Notes: generated by a model from the letters alone, not told the origin. DNA of 12,028 bases from Bacteroidota bacterium (GCA_947499775.1 CANMPY010000023.1:1-12028), one strand, 5' to 3'. Positions 1 through 8,085 are shown, numbered from the stretch's first letter. Made by a program: numbers and translations.

Positions 1-573
1 GATTTGGCCCAAACCATTTATTTACAAGCCACACGAACGGATAATAATGAAGCACAACTAAACTGGACAGCCTACCAACGCTGGGAATTTGGAGTAAGCA
101 CCTATCAATTGTTCTCGCAAAACGAGGCAGGCTATTTTGAACTAATGGCCACCATAAACGGACAAACTTTGGATTATCTGGATGAAGGGTTTGCCGGATT
201 AAGCCAATCGCAACGCTGCTACAAAATAATAACCGATGAAAAAGATGGCAACCTGCAGCAATCGGGCAGCAATGTCTATTGTTTGCCTTTAAAACCAACT
301 CTATTAATTCCTAATTCGTTTAGCCCCAACGGTGATGGTGTGAACGATCATTGGAAAATAGATTACAAAGGGATTAAAGAAGTGAACATCAAAATATTTA
401 ACCGCTGGGGCGAAATTATATATCTCGCCAGGGGCGGGACCGAAAAACCCGAATGGGATGCTATGTATAAAGGCTTGCCAGTTCCTGTCGGAACTTATTT
501 TTATCAGATAGAAGCTACCGGAATTACAGTAGGAAAAGTATATAAAAGTGGCTTGGTGGAGGTGGTGAGGTGA
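1..573 (+). CDS. T9SS type B (gliding-motility-associated C-terminal domain) secreted protein, 3' part
   Basis: This is the C-terminal end of a larger exported protein. The frame is open from base 1, so the true start lies upstream of the window and the TTG at 4 is not a real start. The first roughly 95 residues look like a fibronectin-III-type beta-sandwich (LNWTAYQRW, then a YQLF strand and CYKI near its end). From about base 301 comes the recognisable T9SS type B/CHU_C domain: IPNSFSPNGDGVNDHWKI, then VNIKIFNRWGEIIY, GLPVPVGTYFYQIEA and a closing SGLVEVVR. In this family the domain directs a protein that has crossed the inner membrane through T9SS to the cell surface or medium. The upstream effector part is missing, so the function cannot be given. 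It ends three bases from the stop of the opposing small gene, leaving no room for a separate terminator. Confidence 0.9.
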   Translation, partial: DLAQTIYLQATRTDNNEAQLNWTAYQRWEFGVSTYQLFSQNEAGYFELMATINGQTLDYLDEGFAGLSQSQRCYKIITDEKDGNLQQSGSNVYCLPLKPTLLIPNSFSPNGDGVNDHWKIDYKGIKEVNIKIFNRWGEIIYLARGGTEKPEWDAMYKGLPVPVGTYFYQIEATGITVGKVYKSGLVEVVR

Positions 574-576
574 ATT

Positions 577-726
577 TTATTGCTCCCCGCCCATCTTATC
601 CTTATTTTGTTTTCGCCAAAAATTGCGGAAAATAAAATAAACCCCAGTAAAAACAATGGCTGTAATAACAACCTCTGACAATAACATTTGATTTATAAAT
701 TCTTCTCGAGTTGGGTTGGGTTTCAT
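577..726 (-). CDS. small single-pass membrane protein, 49 aa, unknown function
   Basis: A short ATG-to-TAA frame of 49 codons on the minus strand. I do not recognise a family. The product has a polar head (MKPNPTREEFINQMLLSE), one hydrophobic segment at about residues 16-33 (VVITAIVFTGVYFIF), then a basic tail (RNFWRKQNKDK) ending GGEQ. By the positive-inside rule the tail should be cytoplasmic and the head outside. It starts 15 bases after the stop of the upstream T9SS type A gene on the same strand and nearly touches the stop of the opposing gene, so it fills a gap that would otherwise be empty. That placement and the well-formed membrane segment favour a real gene, probably last in the GSCFA-SDR-T9SS unit. 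Chance occurrence in AT-rich DNA cannot be excluded. Confidence 0.6.
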   Translation of the reverse strand: MKPNPTREEFINQMLLSEVVITAIVFTGVYFIFRNFWRKQNKDKMGGEQ

Positions 727-741
727 AATTAAGTTATAGAG

Positions 742-3096
742 TTACTCTTTTTTAATAAAAACAGAAGTGAATAATTTGCCTTCAAAATTAACACTAATGA
801 AATATACACCGGGAATTAAATTGCTAATATTTATTTCGCCTTTAGCTGAGGGGTTTTGAATCAATACGTTCTGTCCAAAACAATTATAGACACTCGCCTC
901 TGCTTCCTCTAAATTACCCATAAAATTTTTAATAAAAAGTTTATCATGGCTAGGATTAGGGTAAACTGCTAATTCATGTTTATGGCTTTTATAAATTGAA
1001 CCAGGATCTTTTAGTGTAAATAAATAGGATGTATCGATACAATCTACACTGTCAGTATTGGTTGCAATTACCCAATAATCCCCCCAATTTGTGCTTCCGT
1101 TTGGAACCACAAATTGCGAATCGTTTGCTATTTGGTTAACAAAAACACTGTCCTTGTACCATTTGTAAGTAAATCGCATATCATAATTTTTTATGACCAC
1201 GCCCTTATCGTTAACACCCAAAATGGGCTTAATAGGGGTTTCGATGTTTCGGATAGTGTATACAATGGAATCATAACACGTACTTATGCTATCAATAGCT
1301 TTTAATTTATATGCATAATTGCCTTGTGGGGCATTAATAAAATTAGCATAATACCAATTTGATGCATTTAAATAATTCGACGGATCCCAGCTGTATTTAA
1401 TATGATCTCTATTTACTTTGAGCGCAGCAACTAACCATACTCCTGATAAACTACACGTTATATAATGTGTAAAATCATTAATAAACTGAGGACGTGATAT
1501 TGCAAATGCGTAAATATTTTTTTGAGAGGTACAGCCGCCACCAGTTGACGAAACCGTTACACTAAATGTATCCGAAAAATTTAACTGATATTTTGGGTTG
1601 TATTCAGTCCTTATGTTGGGATATTTTTTACTTGCCCACTCAATCTTTGTATTTTCAATAGAATCACCACCAATGTTTATCCAAGTATTTTCACAAGCCT
1701 TAATGGTGTCTTCAAACGGAATATTAATGGTTGAAGAAGGAATTAACAGTATTGAATCTTTTAGCAAACATTGACCTGAAAGCGGTGATTTAATTAATAA
1801 TAATTTTGTTTTTGCGGTTAATGTATTTTGATAAGTTGGCAATGAATTGCTTATTTTTTTGCCATTTTCATACCATAAATACTTTACAAAACCTGAATCA
1901 AGGTCAACTTTATTACCAAAAATAAGCGTAGCTGGCTTACAAAATAAAACTGTATCTTGATTGCTTAAATTAAGAGTAGGTATATAGGGAACCACGGTTT
2001 GTAATTCGTTTAAACTATAAAAAACAGGATTGGTGCTTCTAATTCTAATTTTATAATTAGCGCCATAAAACCTTTTATTAAATGGCATCGCAACCCTATA
2101 GGTATTCGGCTCTGCACTTGTTTTAATACTACAAACTAATGTAGCTGACGAAAACGATCCATTGCCATCAGAGAGTTCAACATAAAAAATATTCCCTGCA
2201 TTATAGGTCCCCTTGCCTTTAAACTGAATGTTGCTGTTAACATTGAAACTATCCCCTGGGCACTTAGCGGTATCTACATCGTTTAGATATACCATATGCA
2301 ATTTATGAAATTCAATTTTATTGCAATTAGAGCAAGCCAAAACAATCACATCATCTGTTTTATTAAAATACAAACCCGTGGGCTTACTGTATTGCGCCAG
2401 GCCAACTGCATTTTTAAAATTTTTATCTAAACGATAAAAATAACTATCGCCCCAACTTGAGGCATAAAAATTCCCTTGAATATCTTCCTCAATACTGTTT
2501 ATGTAATCGATACTTGTAGTTTGAATTATAGTGGCTGTACCATTAATAAGGTTAATATTATAAACGGCCGACTTTATTGTATCGGTAGTAACTAACAAAC
2601 GATTTTTTCGGTCGAAAAGAAGTGCTTTTGGGCGCCTAACGGTTGAATCTAAAATGCTTATTGTTGGAATATAAAATGGGGCACATCCAACTACTACCTT
2701 GTAAATTTTATTGGCAGTGGGGTCGCTCATATAAAATACATCGCTCTTGGTTTTATCCAATTCAGCATCTTCCAAATCCATTGCTCCAGGTACCTTAAAT
2801 GTTGCTATATAGGAATATCCATCAGCATCATACACTTTAACTTCATTACTATCCAAAATTAATAATCCATTATACGAACCAAAAGTTGCAAAAAGTATAT
2901 CTTTAGGTCGAATTAATCCTGTGATTATCTCGCGTTTATCAAAATTAGAATCGAGCAAAGTAATGCTTTTACCTGCAAGGTTAGAAATAAAATAAGCTTT
3001 CGTAGATGGATAATAGGCTATGCTGTTTGGTTTGTCGTAGGCCATACTTAATGCCGACCACATGGTAATTAATATAAATAGCATTTGTTTAACCAT
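742..3096 (-). CDS. secreted beta-propeller / Ig-like protein with T9SS type A sorting domain
   Basis: A 784-residue exported protein. I start it at the ATG at 3096 because this gives a clean signal peptide (MVKQMLFILITMWSALSMA, cleavage before YDKP). The frame stays open to an ATG at 3153, but that start would overlap the upstream gene and put a polar segment before the signal. Residues about 22-290 carry repeated strands typical of an NHL/SMP-30-like beta-propeller (PNSIAYYP, RPKDILFA, RPKALLFDRKNRLLV, SKPTGLYFN). The middle is a run of Ig/PKD-like beta domains with paired cysteines. The last 78 residues are a type A T9SS domain: VYPNPSHDKLFIKN, VYNCFGQNVL, ISNLIPGVYFISV, ending SVFIKKE. 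The family role is cell-surface or extracellular delivery; ligand and activity are unknown. It lies 16 bases after the SDR gene and probably shares its transcript. Confidence 0.9.
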   Translation of the reverse strand: MVKQMLFILITMWSALSMAYDKPNSIAYYPSTKAYFISNLAGKSITLLDSNFDKREIITGLIRPKDILFATFGSYNGLLILDSNEVKVYDADGYSYIATFKVPGAMDLEDAELDKTKSDVFYMSDPTANKIYKVVVGCAPFYIPTISILDSTVRRPKALLFDRKNRLLVTTDTIKSAVYNINLINGTATIIQTTSIDYINSIEEDIQGNFYASSWGDSYFYRLDKNFKNAVGLAQYSKPTGLYFNKTDDVIVLACSNCNKIEFHKLHMVYLNDVDTAKCPGDSFNVNSNIQFKGKGTYNAGNIFYVELSDGNGSFSSATLVCSIKTSAEPNTYRVAMPFNKRFYGANYKIRIRSTNPVFYSLNELQTVVPYIPTLNLSNQDTVLFCKPATLIFGNKVDLDSGFVKYLWYENGKKISNSLPTYQNTLTAKTKLLLIKSPLSGQCLLKDSILLIPSSTINIPFEDTIKACENTWINIGGDSIENTKIEWASKKYPNIRTEYNPKYQLNFSDTFSVTVSSTGGGCTSQKNIYAFAISRPQFINDFTHYITCSLSGVWLVAALKVNRDHIKYSWDPSNYLNASNWYYANFINAPQGNYAYKLKAIDSISTCYDSIVYTIRNIETPIKPILGVNDKGVVIKNYDMRFTYKWYKDSVFVNQIANDSQFVVPNGSTNWGDYWVIATNTDSVDCIDTSYLFTLKDPGSIYKSHKHELAVYPNPSHDKLFIKNFMGNLEEAEASVYNCFGQNVLIQNPSAKGEINISNLIPGVYFISVNFEGKLFTSVFIKKE

Positions 3097-3112
3097 AACG
3101 GTATAGACTATC

Positions 3113-4048
3113 TTACTCCTTTGTTGGTTGCATTGCTTCTGTATAATTTTCATATTGCATTTGTACTAAACCAATACCCTCTTCAAACGTATGCGGGTTG
3201 TATCCTAATTTATGTATTGCTTTCGAAATATCAAATCCAGTTACGGGTGGTCGCAAAGCAGGCTGGCTTAGTGTAGCACTGCTAACAACCTCAACATTTT
3301 TCATTTCAAAATTATAGAATTTAGCTACCATACCAACTAATTCATAAATATTCATAAAATCCTTCCCCGAAATATTATAAATACCCGTTGCTTCTTTAGT
3401 TTCAATAAGCATGCACCCCATAGCCAAATCCTCGGCCAATGTTGGTGTGCGGTACTGATCATCGACTACCTTTATGGGTCTGTTATTTTCGAGAGCCTCC
3501 TTTGCCCAAAGCACAATATTACTACGGCTCATATCGGCTACCAATCCGTAAACTAATACAGTTCTTACAATGGCCCAATTATCGGAACCATGCATTATTA
3601 TTTCTTCCGCTTTTAATTTAGATTTACCATAAAAACTCAATGGATTCGGTATGGCATCCTCCAAATAAGGACCTTGAGTTCCATCAAAAATAAAATCAGT
3701 TGATAAATAAATAAGATGTGCGTTGATATACTCTGCCGCATCTTTAATATTTTTAACCGCATCAATATTTTGAAGTACGCATGCTGCATGATCCAATTCA
3801 CATGCGTCCACGTTAGTCATTGCGGCGGTATGTATAATGCAATTAGGTTTGTATTTTTCAATACACGCTAATACATTTTTTCGGTTTGTAATGTCCAATT
3901 CAACATATGTATAGCCTTCTTTTTTAGGATACCGATTTGCCCCTCTGCCCGAAGCTATTAGTTCTATCGCGTGCTTGCCCGCATATAAATCGATGAGTTT
4001 TTGACCCAACAACCCATTGCTTCCAGTTATGAAAATTCTTTTATTCAC
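3113..4048 (-). CDS. RmlD-like NAD(P)-dependent short-chain dehydrogenase/reductase
   Basis: A 311-residue extended SDR of the RmlD (dTDP-4-dehydrorhamnose reductase) substrate-binding family. The Rossmann glycine motif starts at once (ITGSNGLLG, Gly9, Gly12, Gly15). The HTAAMTNVDACE segment matches the AAYTxVDxAE region of RmlD. The catalytic triad is visible as Ser116-Thr117-Asp118 (YLSTDFIFDG) and Tyr140-x3-Lys144 (YGKSK). RTPTLAEDLA and the C-terminal RPPVTGFD also fit. The start is GTG at 4048, whose last two bases form part of the GSCFA stop (GTGA), so the two genes are translationally coupled; no ATG lies near enough to retain the glycine motif. No rmlA/B/C genes are next to it, so the substrate (a nucleotide sugar, or another carbonyl compound as in MAT2B-like relatives) is unknown. 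Confidence 0.88.
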   Translation of the reverse strand: MNKRIFITGSNGLLGQKLIDLYAGKHAIELIASGRGANRYPKKEGYTYVELDITNRKNVLACIEKYKPNCIIHTAAMTNVDACELDHAACVLQNIDAVKNIKDAAEYINAHLIYLSTDFIFDGTQGPYLEDAIPNPLSFYGKSKLKAEEIIMHGSDNWAIVRTVLVYGLVADMSRSNIVLWAKEALENNRPIKVVDDQYRTPTLAEDLAMGCMLIETKEATGIYNISGKDFMNIYELVGMVAKFYNFEMKNVEVVSSATLSQPALRPPVTGFDISKAIHKLGYNPHTFEEGIGLVQMQYENYTEAMQPTKE

Positions 4049-4980
4049 TGTTTTGAATATTTATCTAAATACAAATTTATACGCTCTTGCAAATTTTCGT
4101 TTTTTTGATCAAAATGCAAAGGTTTATGGTTTAACGCTTTACTGATCTGTTCCGCTTCATTCACTTTTTCAATAGCTTTAGCGTCAAAACACGATGTTAG
4201 AAATCTTTCCCAAACATATTCTATAGCCAATTGGTTTGGATGGGCATGATCATTTTCAAAGAATCGATAATCGCGCAATTCATCCGTCACTATTTCATAA
4301 GCAGGAAAGTAAAATAAATTAGCTTCCCTTTGTTTTATAAGTTCTGCTATTGCTAATATTAACGCTGCTTTACTTTGTTGGTTTTCCACCACCCCATCGC
4401 GCAGATGTTTTACAGGACTAATGCTAAAAATAATATTTAGTTTCGGGTTTAAGCCCTTTATTAAAAGAATAGCTTTGTTTAAAGAATCTACTATTTCAGC
4501 AACGTCCAGGAGTCGTTTACTAAATTCTTTATTCGGTATTTTATGGCAATTGGCAACTATTGTTTCTGTTTTCAAATAGGTATAAACCCATGCCGAACCC
4601 AGTGTTATTATTAATGTATCCGAATATTTTAAGTCGTGGTGGGCTTTAATAATTGAGCTATTAATGTCATCTTTAACCGTTTCGGCTATAAGCCCCGAGC
4701 AGCTTCCGTGGTGGCTTAAAGACACATATCTACCGTCCTGAATTTGAATAAGGTCGGTTGTAGCAAATTGTTTATTTGTAATTATACTTGCAATTGAATT
4801 GCTTATTGAAATTGGATTGAATAATATCCCGAACGGGTTGACTATAGTCTTATAACCTACATTATTTAGTTTATTACCAATGTGTTCGGCGAAACAAGAC
4901 CCAATCATAAAAATTGTACTATTCTCTTTAATTATTTTAAAGGGCTCAATTGGTAATTTTATAGAAAAACGTATTGCCAT
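4045..4980 (-). CDS. GSCFA domain protein (SGNH-hydrolase-like)
   Basis: A 311-residue protein of the GSCFA family, named after the motif at residues 27-31 (FMIGSCFAEHIG). This motif occupies the place of the nucleophile block in SGNH/GDSL hydrolases. A second block (LIITLGSAWVY) and a late D-x-x-H pair (Asp244 and His247 in ENDHAHPNQ) complete the expected catalytic-looking set. There is no signal peptide, so a cytoplasmic protein is likely. Family members are common in Bacteroidota, and many are annotated only by domain; a hydrolase or acyl-transfer reaction is an inference. The ATG at 4980 places the GSCFA motif at its usual distance from the N-terminus. It heads a leftward cluster and overlaps the SDR gene by four bases, which argues that the two proteins act in one pathway. 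Confidence 0.88.
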   Translation of the reverse strand: MAIRFSIKLPIEPFKIIKENSTIFMIGSCFAEHIGNKLNNVGYKTIVNPFGILFNPISISNSIASIITNKQFATTDLIQIQDGRYVSLSHHGSCSGLIAETVKDDINSSIIKAHHDLKYSDTLIITLGSAWVYTYLKTETIVANCHKIPNKEFSKRLLDVAEIVDSLNKAILLIKGLNPKLNIIFSISPVKHLRDGVVENQQSKAALILAIAELIKQREANLFYFPAYEIVTDELRDYRFFENDHAHPNQLAIEYVWERFLTSCFDAKAIEKVNEAEQISKALNHKPLHFDQKNENLQERINLYLDKYSKQ

Positions 4981-5294
4981 AATTTTGGTTCAAATATCAA
5001 TCAAAAAGAGCTTTAACATCCCCTTTGAGAAAAGATTTTTTAATGTTTATTACGGTTTCAAATGTACCATTCCTCTGAAGAAAACTACCCCAATGGTTAA
5101 ACCATAAGGTAGGTATGGGAGTGGCAATTACTTTGTGTGATGAGTTGTTATATTTCCTAATAAATGTAACGCTTCCGATTTATTAAGAATAGGATAAATT
5201 TGATTGTTATTTCAAAATTATTTCTTGGTGCACTTTTATACTTTTCTACAGGATTTTCTAATTTCGGCAAGGGCTTAATATGCCCAACAGTATA
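4981..5294. other. 314-base intergenic region with a start-less open frame
   Basis: No convincing gene here. On the minus strand one frame is open for 60 codons (5179 down to the TGA at 4997) and translates to protein-like text (for example PTLWFNHWGSFLQRNGTF), but it contains no ATG, GTG or TTG and a stop lies directly upstream. A neighbouring frame is open for about 27 codons. It may be the decayed 3' end of a gene or a chance open frame. A weak -7-like box (GATATTTG, one mismatch to TAnnTTTG) lies about 10 bases before the GSCFA start, without a clear -33 partner. A GGGC/GCCC 4-bp inverted repeat at 5271-5285 is too weak for a terminator. Confidence 0.45.
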
Positions 5295-6380
5295 TTATTT
5301 AAATGGATCCGAAAATTTAGGATTAGTTACCAAATTTATATCCGTTAATGAATGTAAAAAAGCAATCAAGGCTTTAGTATCCGATGGCGAAATTCTATTT
5401 CGCGTGCCTTGTTCAATAAATTCGAAGGAAATATTACGAGCACCAAGGTTATCAATAACCTCATGATCATAAAACTCTATTACTTTTTCTAACGTTTCAA
5501 ACCGTCCATCATGCATGTAGGGTGCGGTTAAGGCAACATTGCGCAAGGATGGGGTTTTAAATTTGCCCTCTTGATTATATTTTCCGGTAAATCCTCCCAG
5601 GCCCTTATCCGTTATTGATAGATCTAAACCAGTGTTATGTGATAAATTATCTGTAAATAATGATGTTTTATGGCAATTAAAACATCCTTTTTGACTTGCA
5701 ACTTCAAACCCTCTTTCCTCCTCTAAGGTTGACTTAATCTCGCCACGTTTTGCTTTATCAAATCGCGAATTATCTGACACCATGCTTACTAAAAACTGCT
5801 CTAAAGCAAAAGCAAGTCTTTGGGTTGTAATACTATCATCTCCAAAGGCGTTCTTAAATTTCATACGATAATCGGGCACTAATTTAAGCTTTGCTATAAC
5901 GGCCTCAGGAGTCGTATTTAATTCGAGTGGGTTTTTTATAGGCATTAACGCTAATTGATTTAATCGCGAAGCCCTACTATCCCAAAACAAACTATCAAAC
6001 CACATTAAATTAAAGGTTGGCATGGCATTGCGATTCCCTAATTTTTTTTGGGTCCCTTCACTAAATTTCTTATTATTATCTGTAAAGGCCATCGCTTGAT
6101 TATGGCATGACCCACAACTCATTGTATTATCTTCCGATAGTAATTTATCGTAAAATAAAAAACGTCCCAATTCAATCCCAGCCTTGCTTAGTTTGTTATC
6201 TGGAAAAATAATGAGAGGCGGCATTTCGCTTGATACACTTATTATGGATGTATCAACATTTGTCTTTTTAATTATGATATCTGGTTCATCAGGCTTACAC
6301 GAAACCAAAACCAATGACATTGCCCCAATTACCAACATTATGAAAAAGCAGCGATTCATAACATTTCGAAAAAAAATCAT
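5295..6380 (-). CDS. di-heme cytochrome c peroxidase, MauG/CCP family lipoprotein
   Basis: A 361-residue periplasmic di-heme enzyme. The N-terminus is a lipoprotein signal with lipobox LVSC (lipid-anchored Cys28). The first heme site is Cys89-GS-Cys92-His93 and the second Cys233-FN-Cys236-His237. Family hallmarks include LGRFLFYD, SCHNQAMAF, NAMPTFN, FWDSRA, TPSLRNVALTAPYMHDGRF and the closing LIAFLHSL. The family reduces hydrogen peroxide to water with electrons from small c-type cytochromes, or, for MauG-like members, uses high-valent hemes to oxidise protein residues. Tyr304 in EFYDHE stands about where MauG has its Tyr heme ligand and classical CCP has Met, which leans towards the MauG side; this is from memory, not alignment. 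The start could also be the ATG at 6359 (MNRCFF), which gives a more typical short lipoprotein signal; I keep 6380 for its A-rich upstream bases. It is 71 bases downstream of the T9SS gene and has no evident promoter of its own. Confidence 0.92.
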   Translation of the reverse strand: MIFFRNVMNRCFFIMLVIGAMSLVLVSCKPDEPDIIIKKTNVDTSIISVSSEMPPLIIFPDNKLSKAGIELGRFLFYDKLLSEDNTMSCGSCHNQAMAFTDNNKKFSEGTQKKLGNRNAMPTFNLMWFDSLFWDSRASRLNQLALMPIKNPLELNTTPEAVIAKLKLVPDYRMKFKNAFGDDSITTQRLAFALEQFLVSMVSDNSRFDKAKRGEIKSTLEEERGFEVASQKGCFNCHKTSLFTDNLSHNTGLDLSITDKGLGGFTGKYNQEGKFKTPSLRNVALTAPYMHDGRFETLEKVIEFYDHEVIDNLGARNISFEFIEQGTRNRISPSDTKALIAFLHSLTDINLVTNPKFSDPFK

Positions 6381-6451
6381 TTTATAAAAAAAAGACAGAA
6401 AGATTAAAACTGAGTTTAATGTTTTACAATAAACGCGTTCTATAAATTTAA

Positions 6452-7726
6452 TTAATGCGTGATGGCAATTTTTCCAAAATAATCATCGCCAATCATTTCC
6501 ACTTTCACATAATATATACCATTGGCCATATCAAACATATCGAATTGAAATTCAGTCGTCAAGTCCTCAACTTTTATCGAACGCACCACTTGGCCAACAT
6601 TATCATAAATCTTTAGGCTTGATACAGGTATTCCGGTATTATTTTTAAAATTTAACATCCCTGTTGATGGATTAGGGTAAAACCCAATTAAATCATTAAG
6701 CGTTTGAGTTTTGTAATATATATCGTTAAACCCAAAGTCGAATTGTACATATCCTGAATAAGGGGTAGTTGAATTAATCTGATTGCTAAGCGGATCGATT
6801 GAATAGATTATTGTTTTTGATCCATCATACCTTGTCACAAATAAATTTGATTGATCCGTAGTATATTGAATGGAGCCATTGTCAATTTTTGTATCCGTAA
6901 ATGTAGAAACTGAAATAACGTTGCTAACACTGTTTGTAACCATGTTCATGTCGCCCACCTTTAATTCATAATTGTTTCCAGTTTTTGTAAAAAACAGGAT
7001 CTTTAGGTAATCGGTTCCAATGATTGGAACCATATCTAAAATATTATAATCGCAGCGTGTACTTACAAGGGCAGCCGCTTTGGGTGAGCTCACATTTATT
7101 TTATAAAGTCTATTTGTACCTGTTACGTCACGTGCCATAACCATGTATAAATTCTTTTCGGCAATAAATACTGGCTTGCTTATGGCTACATCTTTTACTA
7201 TCTCTTTTTGTGTAAACCTATCTGTTACGCTTATTTTTCCATAAAAAGGTGCAGCAACATTGTCAAAAGAAAGATCAGACAATTTTAATAAATTCTCTGT
7301 AACTCCACGGGTTACATCTATGCTCGAAAAAAACAAGTTTTCTTCATTGCTTCCATACCCATTAAATTCTCTTTGAACAGTAAAGCATATAACCTTCTCT
7401 GTTGAAGGCATATATGCAGGTGCCATAACGGTGGTATGCAAATCAAACCTTTTAGTCGTAATTTGATTATTGGAAATAGAACAAAATACGAGGCCATTAT
7501 TTTTATCCTGATAAATAGCTCTACCATTTTTAGCATCAAAAATAAAATCGCGCGGTATTGATTCAACCGCTTCAACTGTTCTAAGATTAGAGCTGGAACC
7601 TATAGCTGGATTAAAATCACCAATTTGGGTATATGTTCCTGATGTAAAAATCGCCTTTGTGGTTTGCTGCGCTTGCAGGTAACCCAAACCTACACAAAAC
7701 AAAACTAAGAAATAGGATCTTTTCAT
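6452..7726 (-). CDS. secreted protein with T9SS type A sorting domain, propeller-like
   Basis: A 424-residue exported protein. The signal peptide is clear (MKRSYFLVLFCVGLGYLQAQ, cleavage near residue 20). Residues about 25-340 are a series of short beta repeats (RDFIFDAKNGRAIYQDKNNG, MAPAYMPSTEKVICFTV, KNLYMVMARD, SNLFVTRYDGSKTIIYSID) that suggest a TolB/WD40-like beta-propeller. I recognise no catalytic motif. The last roughly 78 residues are a type A T9SS domain: FYPNPSTGMLNFKN, LKIYDNVGQVV, DMANGIYYVKVE and ending GKIAITH. The protein contains no tryptophan at all, which is unusual for its length. It probably heads a two-gene unit with the di-heme peroxidase, driven by the TACATTTG box 25 bases upstream of its start. 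Role: surface-exposed or released protein of unknown function. Confidence 0.88.
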   Translation of the reverse strand: MKRSYFLVLFCVGLGYLQAQQTTKAIFTSGTYTQIGDFNPAIGSSSNLRTVEAVESIPRDFIFDAKNGRAIYQDKNNGLVFCSISNNQITTKRFDLHTTVMAPAYMPSTEKVICFTVQREFNGYGSNEENLFFSSIDVTRGVTENLLKLSDLSFDNVAAPFYGKISVTDRFTQKEIVKDVAISKPVFIAEKNLYMVMARDVTGTNRLYKINVSSPKAAALVSTRCDYNILDMVPIIGTDYLKILFFTKTGNNYELKVGDMNMVTNSVSNVISVSTFTDTKIDNGSIQYTTDQSNLFVTRYDGSKTIIYSIDPLSNQINSTTPYSGYVQFDFGFNDIYYKTQTLNDLIGFYPNPSTGMLNFKNNTGIPVSSLKIYDNVGQVVRSIKVEDLTTEFQFDMFDMANGIYYVKVEMIGDDYFGKIAITH

Positions 7727-7751
7727 AATGATTTATTTATAAATTAGATAA

Positions 7752-7759
7752 CAAATGTA
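7752..7759 (-). promoter_or_regulatory. Bacteroidota -7 box for the T9SS type A gene at 7726
   Basis: On the minus strand the sequence TACATTTG is a perfect match to the Bacteroidota -7 consensus TAnnTTTG. It lies 25 bases before the ATG, which would give a leader of roughly 15-20 bases. About 17 bases further upstream is only a T-rich TTTC rather than a proper TTTG -33 box, so the assignment rests mainly on the -7 element. Confidence 0.5.
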
Positions 7760-8036
7760 AATTAATTTTAATTAAGAAAGCATAATTAAAAAAAATTATT
7801 GAATTAAAAAAAAGGAAGATGCATTCCTAATTATAAATGTTTTAGATAGAATTTTAGTATGCGTAAATGCGATAAGTATACTAATCGGATCCTAAATATT
7901 TGAGTTATGTTATATAAATACCATATGCTCTACCCCTTCGAAAGTACACACATAGCTTATAATGAATAATTTATACAGGTAAAAACTACATTTAATGAAA
8001 AAAATTGACGATTTTAAATACATCGGCAGTTTAACA

Positions 8037-8067
8037 TTGCTTTTTAGAGTTTATATTATTAAATTTG
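8037..8067 (+). promoter_or_regulatory. rpsA promoter, Bacteroidota -33/-7 type
   Basis: A perfect TAnnTTTG box (TAAATTTG at 8060-8067) is preceded, after a 20-base spacer, by ATTG (TTG at 8037-8039), close to the -33 consensus TTTG. Spacing and both boxes fit the promoters recognised by the Bacteroidota primary sigma factor. Transcription would start just downstream, near 8073, leaving a leader of only about 20-25 bases that consists mostly of the SD region. Confidence 0.65.
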
Positions 8068-8077
8068 CCGCCCAATC

Positions 8078-8085
8078 AAAGGAGG
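8078..8085 (+). promoter_or_regulatory. strong Shine-Dalgarno of rpsA (AAAGGAGG), before a TTG start
   Basis: AAAGGAGG is complementary over eight contiguous bases to the standard 16S rRNA 3' end (CCUCCUUU). It lies 10 bases before the TTG at 8096-8098. In that frame a TAA at 8090-8092 blocks any upstream start, and the next in-frame ATG is codon 103, so the SD decides the TTG start. I see no comparable SD in front of the other genes in this window. Confidence 0.85.

Noticed and set aside
3097..3153. Extended N-terminus (ATG at 3153) for the 784-residue T9SS protein
   Set aside because: It would overlap the SDR gene and place 19 polar residues before a good signal peptide; the ATG at 3096 fits better.
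5271..5285. Inverted repeat GGGC/GCCC after the peroxidase gene as a terminator
   Set aside because: Only four base pairs with a seven-base loop and no T-run on the relevant strand.
5200..5466. 88-codon plus-strand ORF with a signal-like N-terminus (MIVISKLFLGALLYFS)
   Set aside because: About two thirds of it lies antisense inside the well-supported peroxidase gene, so it is an opposite-strand shadow.
6452..7726. MbnP/MbnH- or MauG-type enzyme-substrate pair with the neighbouring peroxidase
   Set aside because: The T9SS protein has no tryptophan and no recognisable copper-binding MbnP features.
7930..7965. tRNA-like fragment around CCCCTTCGAAAG
   Set aside because: Only a partial T-arm resemblance; no acceptor, D or anticodon stems could be laid out.
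7912..8025. 37-codon minus-strand ORF starting MYLKSSIFF in the divergent gap
   Set aside because: Low-complexity AT-rich hydrophobic frame with no supporting promoter, spacing or recognisable composition.
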